A DNA stretch of 32,576 bases from contig JAITJW010000086.1 of assembly GCA_031278715.1 (NCBI GenBank), positions 1-32,576 of the forward strand. The letters run 5' to 3'. Position numbers and translations under genes: made by a program. A model generated the notes under the pieces. That model did not search any database. It worked only from the letters and a program-made list of their open reading frames with translations, and had not been told where the DNA came from. This stretch comes from Treponema sp. Lineage in GTDB: Bacteria > Spirochaetota > Spirochaetia > Treponematales > Breznakiellaceae. This document shows positions 1 to 7,546 of this stretch, in pieces (position 1 is the stretch's first letter; each line of letters begins with the position of its first letter).

Positions 1-62
1 AGCTTGGGATAATTTGCGAAATGCCAATTATCCAGATAGTAGTCAATAAACCCGATTTTCAT
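1..62 (-). CDS. Partial CDS, probable Gfo/Idh/MocA-like dehydrogenase (5' end only)
   Basis: Only the first 20 codons are in the window; the gene runs off the left edge. The start is the ATG ending at 62, preceded on the minus strand by GAGGAG about 7 nt upstream. A nearer ATG at 67 would hit a stop after two codons. The peptide begins MKIGFIDYYLDNWHFANYPK. A beta strand of the form MKIGFID opens Rossmann-fold dehydrogenases, and I associate this exact style of start with Gfo/Idh/MocA-like proteins, but 20 residues cannot prove the family. It starts 16 nt after the stop of the URO-D-like gene, so it is probably the fourth gene of that operon. Confidence 0.5.
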   Translation of the reverse strand, partial: MKIGFIDYYLDNWHFANYPK

Positions 63-78
63 TGCATGCTCCTCATTA

Positions 79-1317
79 TCAAAATATTTCTTCTCCCATT
101 TGACGGACTATCTCTACCCAGCGGATCATGTTTTCCGGCTTTCCCGCGATGGTTTCCACATCTTTAAGGGTAACGTCGATAATACAGTGGTTTTCCTTCA
201 GTATCTCAAAATCCCGTTTTAGGATGCCCCGCACCAGGTCTTCGTCCAGACCGTTGGCTATCATGCTGGAGGGATTGGGACGATATGAAACCACATAATC
301 TTTGCCAATCTGTTCGGCGCATTTACGCACATCCGAGAATGGGGTTATGGCAACGCGCCGCAGGTTTTTTATTTTCCGCAAAACAGGAATTTTGGCGGTC
401 ATATCCTCGCAGCAGCCGTAGGCGATCATGCCGAAACGTTCCATAATGGGCATCTGGTAGTTCAGCATAAATTCTTCATATAAATCCGGGCCTACGCCGG
501 TGAATTCCTGGGAGGCCATAAAGCCCCACAGTTCCCGGGTCTTACGGCCTGTCAGGGACGCATCGGGAACGGGGAGTTCCTCGCAGTAGGACATGGCCTG
601 GTTTTCGTTATTGTAGCGCCGGAAGTTTCCCTCCTGTTCCGTCTTTTCAATGTCTTTCAGCACCGTATCCCTCATTAAGGCGATAAGGCGATGCAGCCAT
701 TCGGGCCGGTCGTATATATCCCACATAAACTGTTCAAGGCCGCGAAGTTTTGCCAGGTCTGTAGATATGTCCCGGTTCCACATGCAGCTAAAAAGACCCT
801 GCCTGTCGGGAACTACATCCAGAATATTTCCTATCGCGTCCTGAGCTTTTTCGATCCGTTCCGCAGTAGCCTTCTCGTCGATTATGCTCTCCGCCGGCTG
901 TACCTTTGCCAAATCCTCTTCGGTAACAATAGGCGGTTTGAAGGCTGCGGCCCCGTGATCTTTGGGCTTTTCCCCCATGCCGCAGGGAACGCCCCACCGG
1001 TTTACCCCCGGCAGAGAAAAAACCGCGTTAACCTTTACCCAGGGTTCAAAAATAAAATCGTCTTTCAGCTTTTGCTGATAAAGCACCACGGTTGCCAGAT
1101 TCCGCTCGATTCCGTTGAGGAAGGGGTCTTCATTTTTTACCACCGAAAAATCAAAAAACTCATAATAGGGGACACTTCTCATATATATCAGCGGTTTTTC
1201 AAAATGAAAACTGTTAAGCCGCCTCCACAGACGCCGTTTCTCGTCCTGGGCGGGACTGCGGGCCAATTCAGCGTATTGTTTGGCATATTCACGGATAGAC
1301 TGATTGGCGCTTTTCAT
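79..1317 (-). CDS. Uroporphyrinogen-decarboxylase-superfamily protein (URO-D-like), 412 aa
   Basis: This is a cytoplasmic protein resembling the URO-D/MtaA TIM-barrel superfamily, whose members include haem-pathway decarboxylases and corrinoid or thiol methyltransferases. The start is the ATG at 1317 with GGAGG a few nt upstream (CTTAGGAGGCAGT-ATG); an upstream in-frame start is possible but would run into the preceding gene. The C-terminal third carries AYGCCEDM around residue 299-306, where methyltransferases of the superfamily place zinc-binding Cys/His residues, then a strand-rich segment ending RPNPS near 346-350. It lacks the obvious haem-pathway signature, so porphyrin decarboxylation is unlikely. 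It lies 8 nt behind another URO-D-family gene and a Gfo/Idh/MocA gene, suggesting one catabolic or demethylating pathway. The substrate cannot be read from the sequence. Confidence 0.72.
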   Translation of the reverse strand: MKSANQSIREYAKQYAELARSPAQDEKRRLWRRLNSFHFEKPLIYMRSVPYYEFFDFSVVKNEDPFLNGIERNLATVVLYQQKLKDDFIFEPWVKVNAVFSLPGVNRWGVPCGMGEKPKDHGAAAFKPPIVTEEDLAKVQPAESIIDEKATAERIEKAQDAIGNILDVVPDRQGLFSCMWNRDISTDLAKLRGLEQFMWDIYDRPEWLHRLIALMRDTVLKDIEKTEQEGNFRRYNNENQAMSYCEELPVPDASLTGRKTRELWGFMASQEFTGVGPDLYEEFMLNYQMPIMERFGMIAYGCCEDMTAKIPVLRKIKNLRRVAITPFSDVRKCAEQIGKDYVVSYRPNPSSMIANGLDEDLVRGILKRDFEILKENHCIIDVTLKDVETIAGKPENMIRWVEIVRQMGEEIF

Positions 1318-1325
1318 ACTGCCTC

Positions 1326-2360
1326 CTAAGCCGCAATAACTGTGCCGGTAAATACTTCCCGGGCCCAAGCCGCCCATTCATCCTTTATATTAATGTCTGC
1401 ATAGTTTGCATAATCCCTGGCGATAAACCCGCCATTGTGGTGAAAGACATCCATCATTCGTTTTGCCTCGGCCTGGATAAATTTTTTGTCCGCTTTTGGC
1501 AGGACATTTTGAATGTCCGCCTGTGAATACAGGGTTGCTTTTCCCCGCATGACGCCGCTTAAATCATCGTAATTATAGATAGCCGGCTGATCAAACTGAA
1601 AAACGTCTACTCCGATTTCAATAAGATCGTCTATAATAGAACGGATCATGCCGCAGGAATGGAGAAAAAATTTCATTCCCTGTTCATGGAGCCGGCGTAT
1701 AAGCCGGGCATACGCGCCCTTCCAGATTTCACGCCAACTTTCGGGGTTTATATACAGCCGGTCCTGTAAACCCCAATCGTCGCAAATCATTACACAGTCT
1801 ACGCCAAAGCGGTGCAGTATTTCGGTTTGACAGATTGCCGCATCAGTACAGGCGTTAACCAGATATTTTAAATTTTCAGTTTCCGTAATGGTATCCGCCA
1901 GCATATTGTCTATTTTCCGGGCATCCCTAGCGGCGGCCTGCAACGAAACAATGGAAGACAGGGTAAATTTATCCCGGTTCTTTTCGGTCCAGCTTTGTAT
2001 CTTTTCAAGATCGTAATTGTCTTCACGGTGGAACGGACTAAGGTAGAGTTCGATATACCTGTCAAGGTTTTCCCAACCGTCTTCCAGAAACCCCCGTATA
2101 CACTGTCCCGCGGTTTTCTGATTGACCCGTCCGAAGATATTGCCGTCCTGCCGGCGTACTTCACCGGTAAAACCAGGAACCTTCTCTAAAAGTTCCGGGT
2201 AATGTCCCCATTCCCTATAAGGATTGTCCGCCGTTATTTTTGGAGCGGCGGCTAACCAGAAGCCGCTGAAATCGCTTTGATTAGGCGCGTTGAAACTGTA
2301 CCCTACTCTTGGCGGATTATCAAATTCCAATACCCGGCGAATAATCTCTCTGCTTGTCAT
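1326..2360 (-). CDS. URO-D/MtaA-family protein with HSCG motif, 344 aa
   Basis: A second member of the URO-D superfamily, of usual length for this group (about 340-380 aa). Diagnostic segments are CDDWGLQD at residues 193-200 and FFLHSCG at 231-237; in MtaA/MtbA-type cobalamin:coenzyme M methyltransferases the equivalent HxCG contributes zinc ligands that activate the thiol acceptor. This supports a methyltransferase-like rather than decarboxylase role, but no corrinoid protein gene is visible here. The ATG at 2360 has GGAG about 8-9 nt upstream. The gene overlaps the upstream Gfo/Idh/MocA stop by 4 nt (ATGA), so the two are translationally coupled. Substrate unknown. Confidence 0.78.
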   Translation of the reverse strand: MTSREIIRRVLEFDNPPRVGYSFNAPNQSDFSGFWLAAAPKITADNPYREWGHYPELLEKVPGFTGEVRRQDGNIFGRVNQKTAGQCIRGFLEDGWENLDRYIELYLSPFHREDNYDLEKIQSWTEKNRDKFTLSSIVSLQAAARDARKIDNMLADTITETENLKYLVNACTDAAICQTEILHRFGVDCVMICDDWGLQDRLYINPESWREIWKGAYARLIRRLHEQGMKFFLHSCGMIRSIIDDLIEIGVDVFQFDQPAIYNYDDLSGVMRGKATLYSQADIQNVLPKADKKFIQAEAKRMMDVFHHNGGFIARDYANYADINIKDEWAAWAREVFTGTVIAA

Positions 2361-3424
2361 AATTGGTCTCCAAATGGGTTTTGCCTATGACATTCTTCCA
2401 TAACCTGAATCTGCTGGCGTACCTGTTCCGGGGTAACCACCAGGGGAAGGCCTTTTGTAAGGCTGTCGTATACCGTCTGATAGAGACCGTCTACCGCGGT
2501 AGTAAAGGTTCCTGCCCCGTCAATTTTCCATAGGTCCTCGTGCCATGTAAGTTCTTCGGCGGGGTATTTTGGCAGATCGTCTTCCCCACAGAGAGGCGTC
2601 TTGATCAATTTTTGCGGAGGAGCTTCCCCTTCATTAAACCAGCGCCATTTGATTTCCGTCAGGCCGCCCTTGAGGGTTCCTCTGGAACCCTGGATATGAT
2701 AGACAAAATCGGAATAGGCGTTACAGGATGATATTTGCAGATCGACAAGGGGGCGGCCGGGGGCATTCAGGATAATTTTGACAAAATCCTCAGCGTCGCC
2801 AAAGGTGTTGACCCTGTCCATCCGGCAAAACACCTGGGGCATGTAAGGGTAATTTAAAAGATGGAGGGCCTGATCCATGGGGTGGGGGCCGGTGTTGTAC
2901 AAATTTCCGCCGCAAAATTCATTACAGCACTGCCAGTCCCAGCGGCGGCCGTAACCGTCGAACTGGATGGCTATCTGGATGATCCGCCCCAGTACGCCGC
3001 TTTCCAGAATTTTTTTAATCTGGACAAAGTAGGGAGCAAACCGGGACTGCTGGAATACGGCCAAAAGTTTTCCATTCCGTTTTGCCGCTGTTATCATGGA
3101 ATCCACCTGTGCGGCGGTACGGGCAAAGGGTTTTTCACAGAGTACATTGAAGCCGTGGTCAAGGAATTCCTCTGTGACAGGAGGATGCAAATGGCTTGGC
3201 GTTGCGTTTACCACCAGGTCTATATCTTTCCTGGCAAAAAGTTCTTTATAATCCGCCACGGCAGTGCAGTTATATTCTTCTTTTGCCCGTTCACGGCGGC
3301 GCTGCATAGGTTCGGCGACACAGACAATTTCATATTTTCCCGATTTGTCGTCTGAAAGAAATTTACCGTGAATGTCCCTGCCGCTGCGGCCTTGCCCCAA
3401 AATCGCTATACGCAGTTTTTCCAT
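2357..3424 (-). CDS. Gfo/Idh/MocA family oxidoreductase, 355 aa
   Basis: NAD(P)-dependent dehydrogenase of sugars, inositols or related polyols in the cytoplasm. The N-terminal Rossmann fold shows LRIAILGQGRSG (residues 4-15, GxGxxG). The family CEKPFA segment lies at 96-101, in which the Lys of EKP contacts cofactor and substrate. NTGPHPMDQALHLL follows in the C-terminal domain, where the His is the usual catalytic position. Length matches the family. The ATG at 3424 has a strong AGGAGG about 8 nt upstream. It is the first gene of the operon that continues into two URO-D-family genes and probably another dehydrogenase, and its upstream region holds an inverted-repeat operator candidate. Substrate not predictable. 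Confidence 0.88.
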   Translation of the reverse strand: MEKLRIAILGQGRSGRDIHGKFLSDDKSGKYEIVCVAEPMQRRRERAKEEYNCTAVADYKELFARKDIDLVVNATPSHLHPPVTEEFLDHGFNVLCEKPFARTAAQVDSMITAAKRNGKLLAVFQQSRFAPYFVQIKKILESGVLGRIIQIAIQFDGYGRRWDWQCCNEFCGGNLYNTGPHPMDQALHLLNYPYMPQVFCRMDRVNTFGDAEDFVKIILNAPGRPLVDLQISSCNAYSDFVYHIQGSRGTLKGGLTEIKWRWFNEGEAPPQKLIKTPLCGEDDLPKYPAEELTWHEDLWKIDGAGTFTTAVDGLYQTVYDSLTKGLPLVVTPEQVRQQIQVMEECHRQNPFGDQL

Positions 3425-3445
3425 CTGTCAGCCTCCTGTCCCCAT

Positions 3446-3502
3446 ACGAACATTTGTTTCTATATATTTCTATATATTTTACCTTTTGTTTCATCTGTTC
3501 GT
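3446..3502 (-). promoter_or_regulatory. Candidate promoter with paired inverted operator half-sites
   Basis: On the plus strand ACGAACATTTGTTTC (3446-3460) and GTTTCATCTGTTCGT (3488-3502) form an inverted repeat with identical outer ACGAACA/TGTTCGT and centres about 42 bp apart. Between them an AT-rich segment (TATATAGAAATATATAG on the minus strand) could hold the -10 of the Gfo/Idh/MocA operon. A LacI-family gene lies just upstream, so this is a plausible site for that regulator; the assignment is inference. Confidence 0.45.
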
Positions 3503-3540
3503 GTCATGGTATACCCGGATAAACAGCCTGTCAAGCAAAA

Positions 3541-3574
3541 AGTGAAAAAATGTGAAAAAAATGTGAAAAAAATT
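3541..3574. repeat. Short tandem repeat, about 3 x GTGAAAAAA(AT)
   Basis: Three consecutive copies of roughly TGTGAAAAAA lie in the gap between the LacI-type gene and the operon promoter. Low-complexity DNA with no gene in it. It could be an UP-like or curved element, but nothing proves a function. Confidence 0.5.
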
Positions 3575-3583
3575 CAATCCAGA

Positions 3584-3654
3584 GAGGCTTTCCCAAAACT
3601 TCAGTTTTTGGGAACGCAACCTTAGATTAGTCATTCCCAAAACTAACCGAGTTT
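3584..3654. repeat. 71-bp interspersed repeat, copy A (right arm truncated)
   Basis: This 71-bp segment recurs at 13103-13173 with only two visible differences. It contains a first hairpin (TTCCCAAAACT / AGTTTTTGGGAA), a linker CGCAACCTTAGATTAG, and the left arm of a second hairpin (CATTCCCAAAACT). In this copy the right arm breaks off after AGTTT. It lies 42 nt beyond the stop of the LacI-type gene. Confidence 0.85.
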
Positions 3655-3696
3655 CATGTATCGGGGTTTGGGGGATGTCGCTTTCTACAACTTTTT

Positions 3697-4752
3697 CTAT
3701 CCGGACAAAATTTTTGCCACCGAGTCCCGCTCTACGATGCAGGGTTCCAGGGAAAGGCCCACCGGATTATGAGAAGCTCCGTTGATTTCGTTTAAAAGGA
3801 GCATGGCGGCCATTCTGCCCATTTGTTCAGACTGGACCCTGACGGTAGTGAGGGCAGGATAAGACATCTCGCAGAATACGCTGTCGTCAAAGCCGATGAT
3901 CGAAATTTCTTCAGGAATCTTGACATGCGCCCGGTGAAAACCCCGGAACATGCCAAAGGCCACAATATCGTTAATTACCGCTACCGCCGTTGGCCGTTCC
4001 CTGAGACTAAGAACCTGACGGGCCAGTGCTTCTCCGGATTCGATCTGGATGTTTTCATCCGCATTTTGGCCGCTTAATATCAGGATCTGCTTTTCATTGC
4101 AGGGAATCCCATGGTCCTTCATGGCGTCACGGAAACCCTCAAGCCGCAGCTCCCGGCTTTCCCGCTCCAGTTTCAGGCCGGCATAGACAATTTTCCGGTG
4201 CCCCTGGCTGATAAGGTATTCGGTTGCCAAATAAGAACCTTTTTTGTAGTCGTAATATACATTATTGAACATAATGTCCGGTTTGGGACAGTCGGCTATC
4301 ACAACTTTAATATTCCTGGAAAGAAAATCATTTCTGAATTCCCTGGCGGCCTGATACATGACCGGAGAGGCGATAAGAACGCCTTTAACCTTTTTTCTCA
4401 AAATATTGTAAATGAGCGTATTTGGGGAGTTGTTGCCAAGCCAGTTGTTTACATCATAAACCAGGGTATGAAAATTTTCCCCCTTGATTGTGTCTTCAAA
4501 CCCGATAACAACGGAAGTAAAAAATGGATTTGAAAAAGTGGGGATGAGGGCCGCAATTTCATTGTCAACATTCTTCCGTGGACGATAAACTAAATTCGGT
4601 TTATAGTTCATTTCCCCGGCGGCTCTGAGGACTGTACTGCGGATCGCTGCACTTACTGGATAATTGCCCCCTGAAAGAACCCGGGAAACGGTAGAGGCGG
4701 AAACGCCGCTGGCTCTGGCAACATCTCTAACGGTTGTTTTTTTGCGTTTCAT
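3697..4752 (-). CDS. LacI/GalR family transcriptional regulator, 351 aa
   Basis: DNA-binding regulator with an N-terminal helix-turn-helix (TTVRDVARASGVSASTVSRV, residues 6-25) typical of LacI/GalR, a hinge, and a periplasmic-binding-protein-like sensor domain from about residue 65 to the end. The motifs ISIIGFDDS and YPALTTVRV near the C-terminus are standard for the family. The ATG at 4752 is preceded by GAGGAGGG, but with a long spacing of about 13 nt. It lies between an aldo/keto reductase (62 nt upstream) and the Gfo/Idh/MocA and URO-D operon, making it the obvious candidate regulator of that operon, probably in response to a sugar-like effector. Effector unknown. Confidence 0.93.
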   Translation of the reverse strand: MKRKKTTVRDVARASGVSASTVSRVLSGGNYPVSAAIRSTVLRAAGEMNYKPNLVYRPRKNVDNEIAALIPTFSNPFFTSVVIGFEDTIKGENFHTLVYDVNNWLGNNSPNTLIYNILRKKVKGVLIASPVMYQAAREFRNDFLSRNIKVVIADCPKPDIMFNNVYYDYKKGSYLATEYLISQGHRKIVYAGLKLERESRELRLEGFRDAMKDHGIPCNEKQILILSGQNADENIQIESGEALARQVLSLRERPTAVAVINDIVAFGMFRGFHRAHVKIPEEISIIGFDDSVFCEMSYPALTTVRVQSEQMGRMAAMLLLNEINGASHNPVGLSLEPCIVERDSVAKILSG

Positions 4753-4814
4753 CAGTTATAAATATCCCTCCTCTACGGAACAGTCTTACGTTATGACTCC
4801 GGCGGCCCCGATCC

Positions 4815-5792
4815 TCATGGGTAGAGGAAACGGCGGGAACGCAGGATTTCTTCAAAAAGATCCCCAGGAATGTCGGTGTCCGCGGCGGCCAATCCCTGGT
4901 CAAGCTGGGCAAGGGAACTAAAAGAAGCGATGGGGACCGACGGGAAGGGCGCAGCCATGATGTAGGCCAATACGATGGAGGCGGTGCCGGCCCGGAGGGC
5001 TGTTTCCCAGACGGGGAAGTCTTTCAGAAGGAGTTCGTTTGAAGGGTTACCGTATACGGCCTCCAAACCGGGGGCAAGCGGCAGACCCTGCCGTTTTTTG
5101 GCAACATAGCCTCTGCAGGCGGACGTGTAGGCCATGACGGATTTCCCGGACGCGGCATGATAGGCAAACGTTTCGCCGTCCATAGCGACCATCGTTTTAT
5201 CCCCTATCCCCGACATGTTAATATCCGCGATGGACCATAAAAGCTGGTTACTGATAAAGCCTTCACAGCCCAGCCGGCGGGCCTCCCGGTCTGCGGCTTT
5301 AAGGCGTTCCAGCTTCCAGTTTGAACAGCCGTAGTGTCGCAGTTTCCCTTCTTTTTTGAATTCCTCAAGCATACCGAGTATTTCCGTTACCGGGACGGCC
5401 GGATCATCCCGGTGAAGGAAGTAGAGATCGATACAATCGGTTCCCAGGGCGACAAGGCTCTCTTCCAGGTCCCCGCGGACCTGGGCTTTTCCCATCCTGG
5501 CTATGTCCATCGTCTTCAGATCCGGGTGGGCGCCCTTGGTGGAAATAACGATTCTGTCCCGGAGTTTTCGTTCTTTCATCCATGCGCCTATGGTTTTCTC
5601 ACTGGCCTGGTCTCCTCCGGGTATCCAGGCGGCGTACACCCGTGCGGTATCCAGAAAAGTACCTCCCCGCTCGTAAAAGCGATCCAGCTGTTCAAACGCG
5701 GCGGCCCTGGGAAGGCCGGTCCCAAAGGATCCGGTCCCCAAACAGAGCATGGACACCGAAGGTCCTTTTTCGGATAGTAAGACATACCGCAT
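4815..5792 (-). CDS. Aldo/keto reductase, 325 aa
   Basis: NAD(P)H-dependent oxidoreductase of the aldo/keto reductase superfamily (TIM barrel, cytoplasm), reducing aldehydes or ketones or oxidising sugars. The catalytic tetrad is visible: D48 and Y53 in FLDTARVYAAW, K86 in ISTKGAHP, H127 in LYFLHRDDP. The C-terminal half has AAPFPSVPIASFSS, in place of the family's IPG-type cofactor loop. Length is typical. The start at ATG 5792 has only a weak GGGGG-like Shine-Dalgarno. It lies downstream of tonB and upstream of the LacI-type gene on the same strand, and may be co-regulated with the sugar-like operon. Substrate unknown. Confidence 0.88.
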   Translation of the reverse strand: MRYVLLSEKGPSVSMLCLGTGSFGTGLPRAAAFEQLDRFYERGGTFLDTARVYAAWIPGGDQASEKTIGAWMKERKLRDRIVISTKGAHPDLKTMDIARMGKAQVRGDLEESLVALGTDCIDLYFLHRDDPAVPVTEILGMLEEFKKEGKLRHYGCSNWKLERLKAADREARRLGCEGFISNQLLWSIADINMSGIGDKTMVAMDGETFAYHAASGKSVMAYTSACRGYVAKKRQGLPLAPGLEAVYGNPSNELLLKDFPVWETALRAGTASIVLAYIMAAPFPSVPIASFSSLAQLDQGLAAADTDIPGDLFEEILRSRRFLYP

Positions 5793-5804
5793 ACATAACC
5801 CCCA

Positions 5805-5817
5805 TGCAACGGCTGCT
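5805..5817. repeat. Degenerate copy of the stop-associated motif
   Basis: TGCAACGGCTGCT matches TGCAACAGGCTGCT with a single-base deletion. It sits about 37 bp from the intact copy at the tonB stop but is not at a recognised stop codon. It may be a decayed duplicate or chance. Confidence 0.35.
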
Positions 5818-5841
5818 CAGCCATTTGGTCAGCGCAACACG

Positions 5842-5856
5842 TGCAACAGGCTGCTA
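5842..5856 (-). repeat. Stop-associated 15-bp motif TAGCAGCCTGTTGCA, copy 1 (tonB)
   Basis: On the minus strand the TAG stop of tonB begins the 15-mer TAGCAGCCTGTTGCA. The same arrangement recurs at three other gene ends (12392-12406, 15900-15914, 32406-32420). Here the last codons also make a hairpin with it (GGCTGC-GCTA-GCAGCC). Confidence 0.75.
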
Positions 5857-6732
5857 GCGCAGCCTAAACCTTACCGGGTAACGGATCCGGGCGGAAACGT
5901 CCTGTCCGTTGGCCTTGGCCGGTTCGCAGATAATACCCTGAAACGCCTCCCTGGCCGCCTCCCCAAAGCCCTGGCCGGAAGGATCTTCCAGTAAAATATC
6001 GATCCGCCTGATAAGCCCCGTCCGGTCAATAAACAGATCCAGTACTACCCGTCCCTCGATGCCGGACCGTTTGGCGATGGGGGGGTAGACAAGGGCGTCG
6101 AGGATCGTGTCTTCCGGGAACACGGGCAGAACGGAAATTCTATGGGCGGGAAGGTACTCCTCTTCCCGGCCGGCGGTATCCGACAGCGGTGCGGCGCCGG
6201 CAACATTACCGGCGTCTGCCGGGCTTTGATCCTCCGGTTCTTTCCCGGCCCCGGCCAGTTCCCCGGCGGGAATTTCCACCAGGATTTGATCCTCCGGTTC
6301 CTCCTCGGTTTCGATCATCTGTTCGGCAATAATCTCCACAGCGTTGTCCGGCGGGGGCTCTTCCTGAATCACGGGCAAGGGTTCAGGGGGGGGCGGTTCG
6401 GAGGCCGGAGGCTCGGGCGGTTCGGGCGCCGGAGGTTCAGGCGGTTCGGGCGCCGGAGGTTCAGGCGGTTCGGGCGCCGGAGGTTCAGGCGGTTCGGGCA
6501 CCGGAGGTTCAGGCGGTGGTATCTCAGGGAGCGACAGAACTTCAGGCGCCGGAGGCTTGGGCGGTGATGGCTCAGGGGACGGCGGAACGTATTCGGCCAG
6601 GTCCACAAGTTTCATTACCCGGACAGGTTTCTCCTCCCCAATGATCGGCTGCGTATCGAAGCCAAGGGACAGAATTGCCAGGGCGTGTATCTCCGCAACC
6701 AGAATAAAAAGGGCAAGCCTGAGTTTCCTCAT
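5854..6732 (-). CDS. tonB: Energy transducer TonB, 292 aa
   Basis: TonB links inner-membrane proton-motive force, captured by ExbB/ExbD, to outer-membrane receptors. Residues 5-24 form the single membrane anchor, with a His at position 16 in the place of the functional His of TonB. Residues about 49-125 are proline-rich and span the periplasm. The last about 80 residues (YPPIAKRSGIEGRVVLDLFI ... ARIRYPVRF) match the TonB C-terminal domain. The ATG at 6732 overlaps the upstream exbD stop by 4 nt (ATGA). It is the last gene of the receptor-exbB-exbD-exbD-tonB set. The proline region is built of near-identical 24-bp units, so its length may vary between strains. Confidence 0.93.
   Translation of the reverse strand: MRKLRLALFILVAEIHALAILSLGFDTQPIIGEEKPVRVMKLVDLAEYVPPSPEPSPPKPPAPEVLSLPEIPPPEPPVPEPPEPPAPEPPEPPAPEPPEPPAPEPPEPPASEPPPPEPLPVIQEEPPPDNAVEIIAEQMIETEEEPEDQILVEIPAGELAGAGKEPEDQSPADAGNVAGAAPLSDTAGREEEYLPAHRISVLPVFPEDTILDALVYPPIAKRSGIEGRVVLDLFIDRTGLIRRIDILLEDPSGQGFGEAAREAFQGIICEPAKANGQDVSARIRYPVRFRLR
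6394..6520 (-). repeat. 24-bp tandem repeat encoding PEPPAPEP units in TonB
   Basis: About four to five nearly identical 24-bp units encode residues about 72-113 of TonB as repeated PEPPEPPA. The units keep the reading frame, so gain or loss would change the reach of the periplasmic spacer without breaking the protein. Confidence 0.85.
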
Positions 6733-7136
6733 CCCTGGCCGTCCTTTACCACAAAACTGACTACCCGGTATTGGAGAAGCTGAAGGACAGAGATAACCGC
6801 GTTAAGGTGGCGGTAGGGCGTGTTTCTGTCGGCGATAATATGAAGCCGGGTATCCGGGGCGTTGCGGTAAATTTCGTCCACCGCGTTTTGTACTTCCTCA
6901 AGATCGCTCACCAGTCCGTCCACGTACACCTGGCCTTCCCGGTCGATCCAAATTTCAAGGTTCTTTTCCGCGCTGGTCCGGGAGACTCTGCGGGCCTCCG
7001 GGTATTCTATTTTTACTTCCCGCCGGTAGTTGAGCAGGGAAACCACCATGATAAAAATGAGAAGCAGAAACGCTACATCCGACATGGAGGAAAGGAGGAT
7101 AAGAAAATCTTTGCGCGGCGGACGGTGTAGTTTCAC
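6729..7136 (-). CDS. exbD: ExbD/TolR family protein, 135 aa (membrane-proximal to tonB)
   Basis: Biopolymer-transport subunit that pairs with ExbB to form the proton-driven motor for TonB. The single transmembrane helix (about residues 20-37, SDVAFLLLIFIMVVSLLN) carries the essential Asp at its N-terminal end. A periplasmic domain follows (VDGLVSDLEEVQNAVDEIY ... LHIIADRNTPY). Length is typical for ExbD (about 130-140 aa). It overlaps the neighbouring exbD-like gene and tonB by 4 nt on each side, implying strict translational coupling. It is clearly diverged from the second ExbD copy, so the two probably form a heteromeric motor or serve distinct receptors. Confidence 0.92.
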   Translation of the reverse strand: MKLHRPPRKDFLILLSSMSDVAFLLLIFIMVVSLLNYRREVKIEYPEARRVSRTSAEKNLEIWIDREGQVYVDGLVSDLEEVQNAVDEIYRNAPDTRLHIIADRNTPYRHLNAVISVLQLLQYRVVSFVVKDGQG

Positions 7137-7546
7137 AGAAGTTCCCCAGGGGGTTCCCCCATGACAAAAGAAAAAGAATCCACCTCAAGGTCCTGGGCCA
7201 GCTCAACAAAATCCACTACGGCCTGCCAGGGGGTCAGCGGATCCACCGTCAGGAGTACCGCCGTATTGGGATACAGCGCCATACCCTGCCGTATCTCCCG
7301 TTCCGCGGCGGCAAGATCGCAGGGCTCCCCCCTTAGCATAAGCCCCCCGCCTGAGTCCAAATAAAAACGGAACAATTCGTCCCTGAGGATAAGGCGCTGC
7401 GAATCCTTTGCGGGCAGCGTCAACAGAAAACCTTTATTAACGTTAAAACCCGCAATCACGATAAAATAGATGATAAGGAGAAAGGCAATATCGCTGGAGG
7501 CCCCCGAATCCCCCAGGGCTTTTCTTTTCCGCCGCCTAATGATCAT
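7133..7546 (-). CDS. exbD: Second ExbD/TolR family protein, 137 aa
   Basis: An ExbD-like motor subunit with one transmembrane helix (about residues 18-35, SSDIAFLLIIYFIVIAGF) including the conserved Asp. The periplasmic domain contains DPLTPWQAVVDFVELAQDL in the place of the family's strand-helix unit. Its start overlaps the end of the exbB-like gene by 11 nt and its end overlaps the next exbD by 4 nt. Two tandem, non-identical exbD genes after exbB are known in other bacteria and are often seen in receptor-specific TonB systems. Function in this organism is inferred from context. Confidence 0.9.
   Translation of the reverse strand: MIIRRRKRKALGDSGASSDIAFLLIIYFIVIAGFNVNKGFLLTLPAKDSQRLILRDELFRFYLDSGGGLMLRGEPCDLAAAEREIRQGMALYPNTAVLLTVDPLTPWQAVVDFVELAQDLEVDSFSFVMGEPPGELL

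Noticed and set aside
79-2360. Haem-pathway uroporphyrinogen decarboxylase (hemE)
   Set aside because: Neither URO-D-like protein shows the hemE N-terminal signature, and the neighbours are sugar-type dehydrogenases; methyltransferase-like members fit better.
3584-3654. Insertion sequence end
   Set aside because: No transposase gene, no paired terminal repeat at a plausible distance and no target duplication visible; a short interspersed repeat is the simpler reading.
6369-6608. Arg/Pro/Asn-rich open frame in the TonB repeat
   Set aside because: It is an out-of-frame reading of the 24-bp repeat; TonB in the other frame has a membrane anchor and a proper C-terminal domain.
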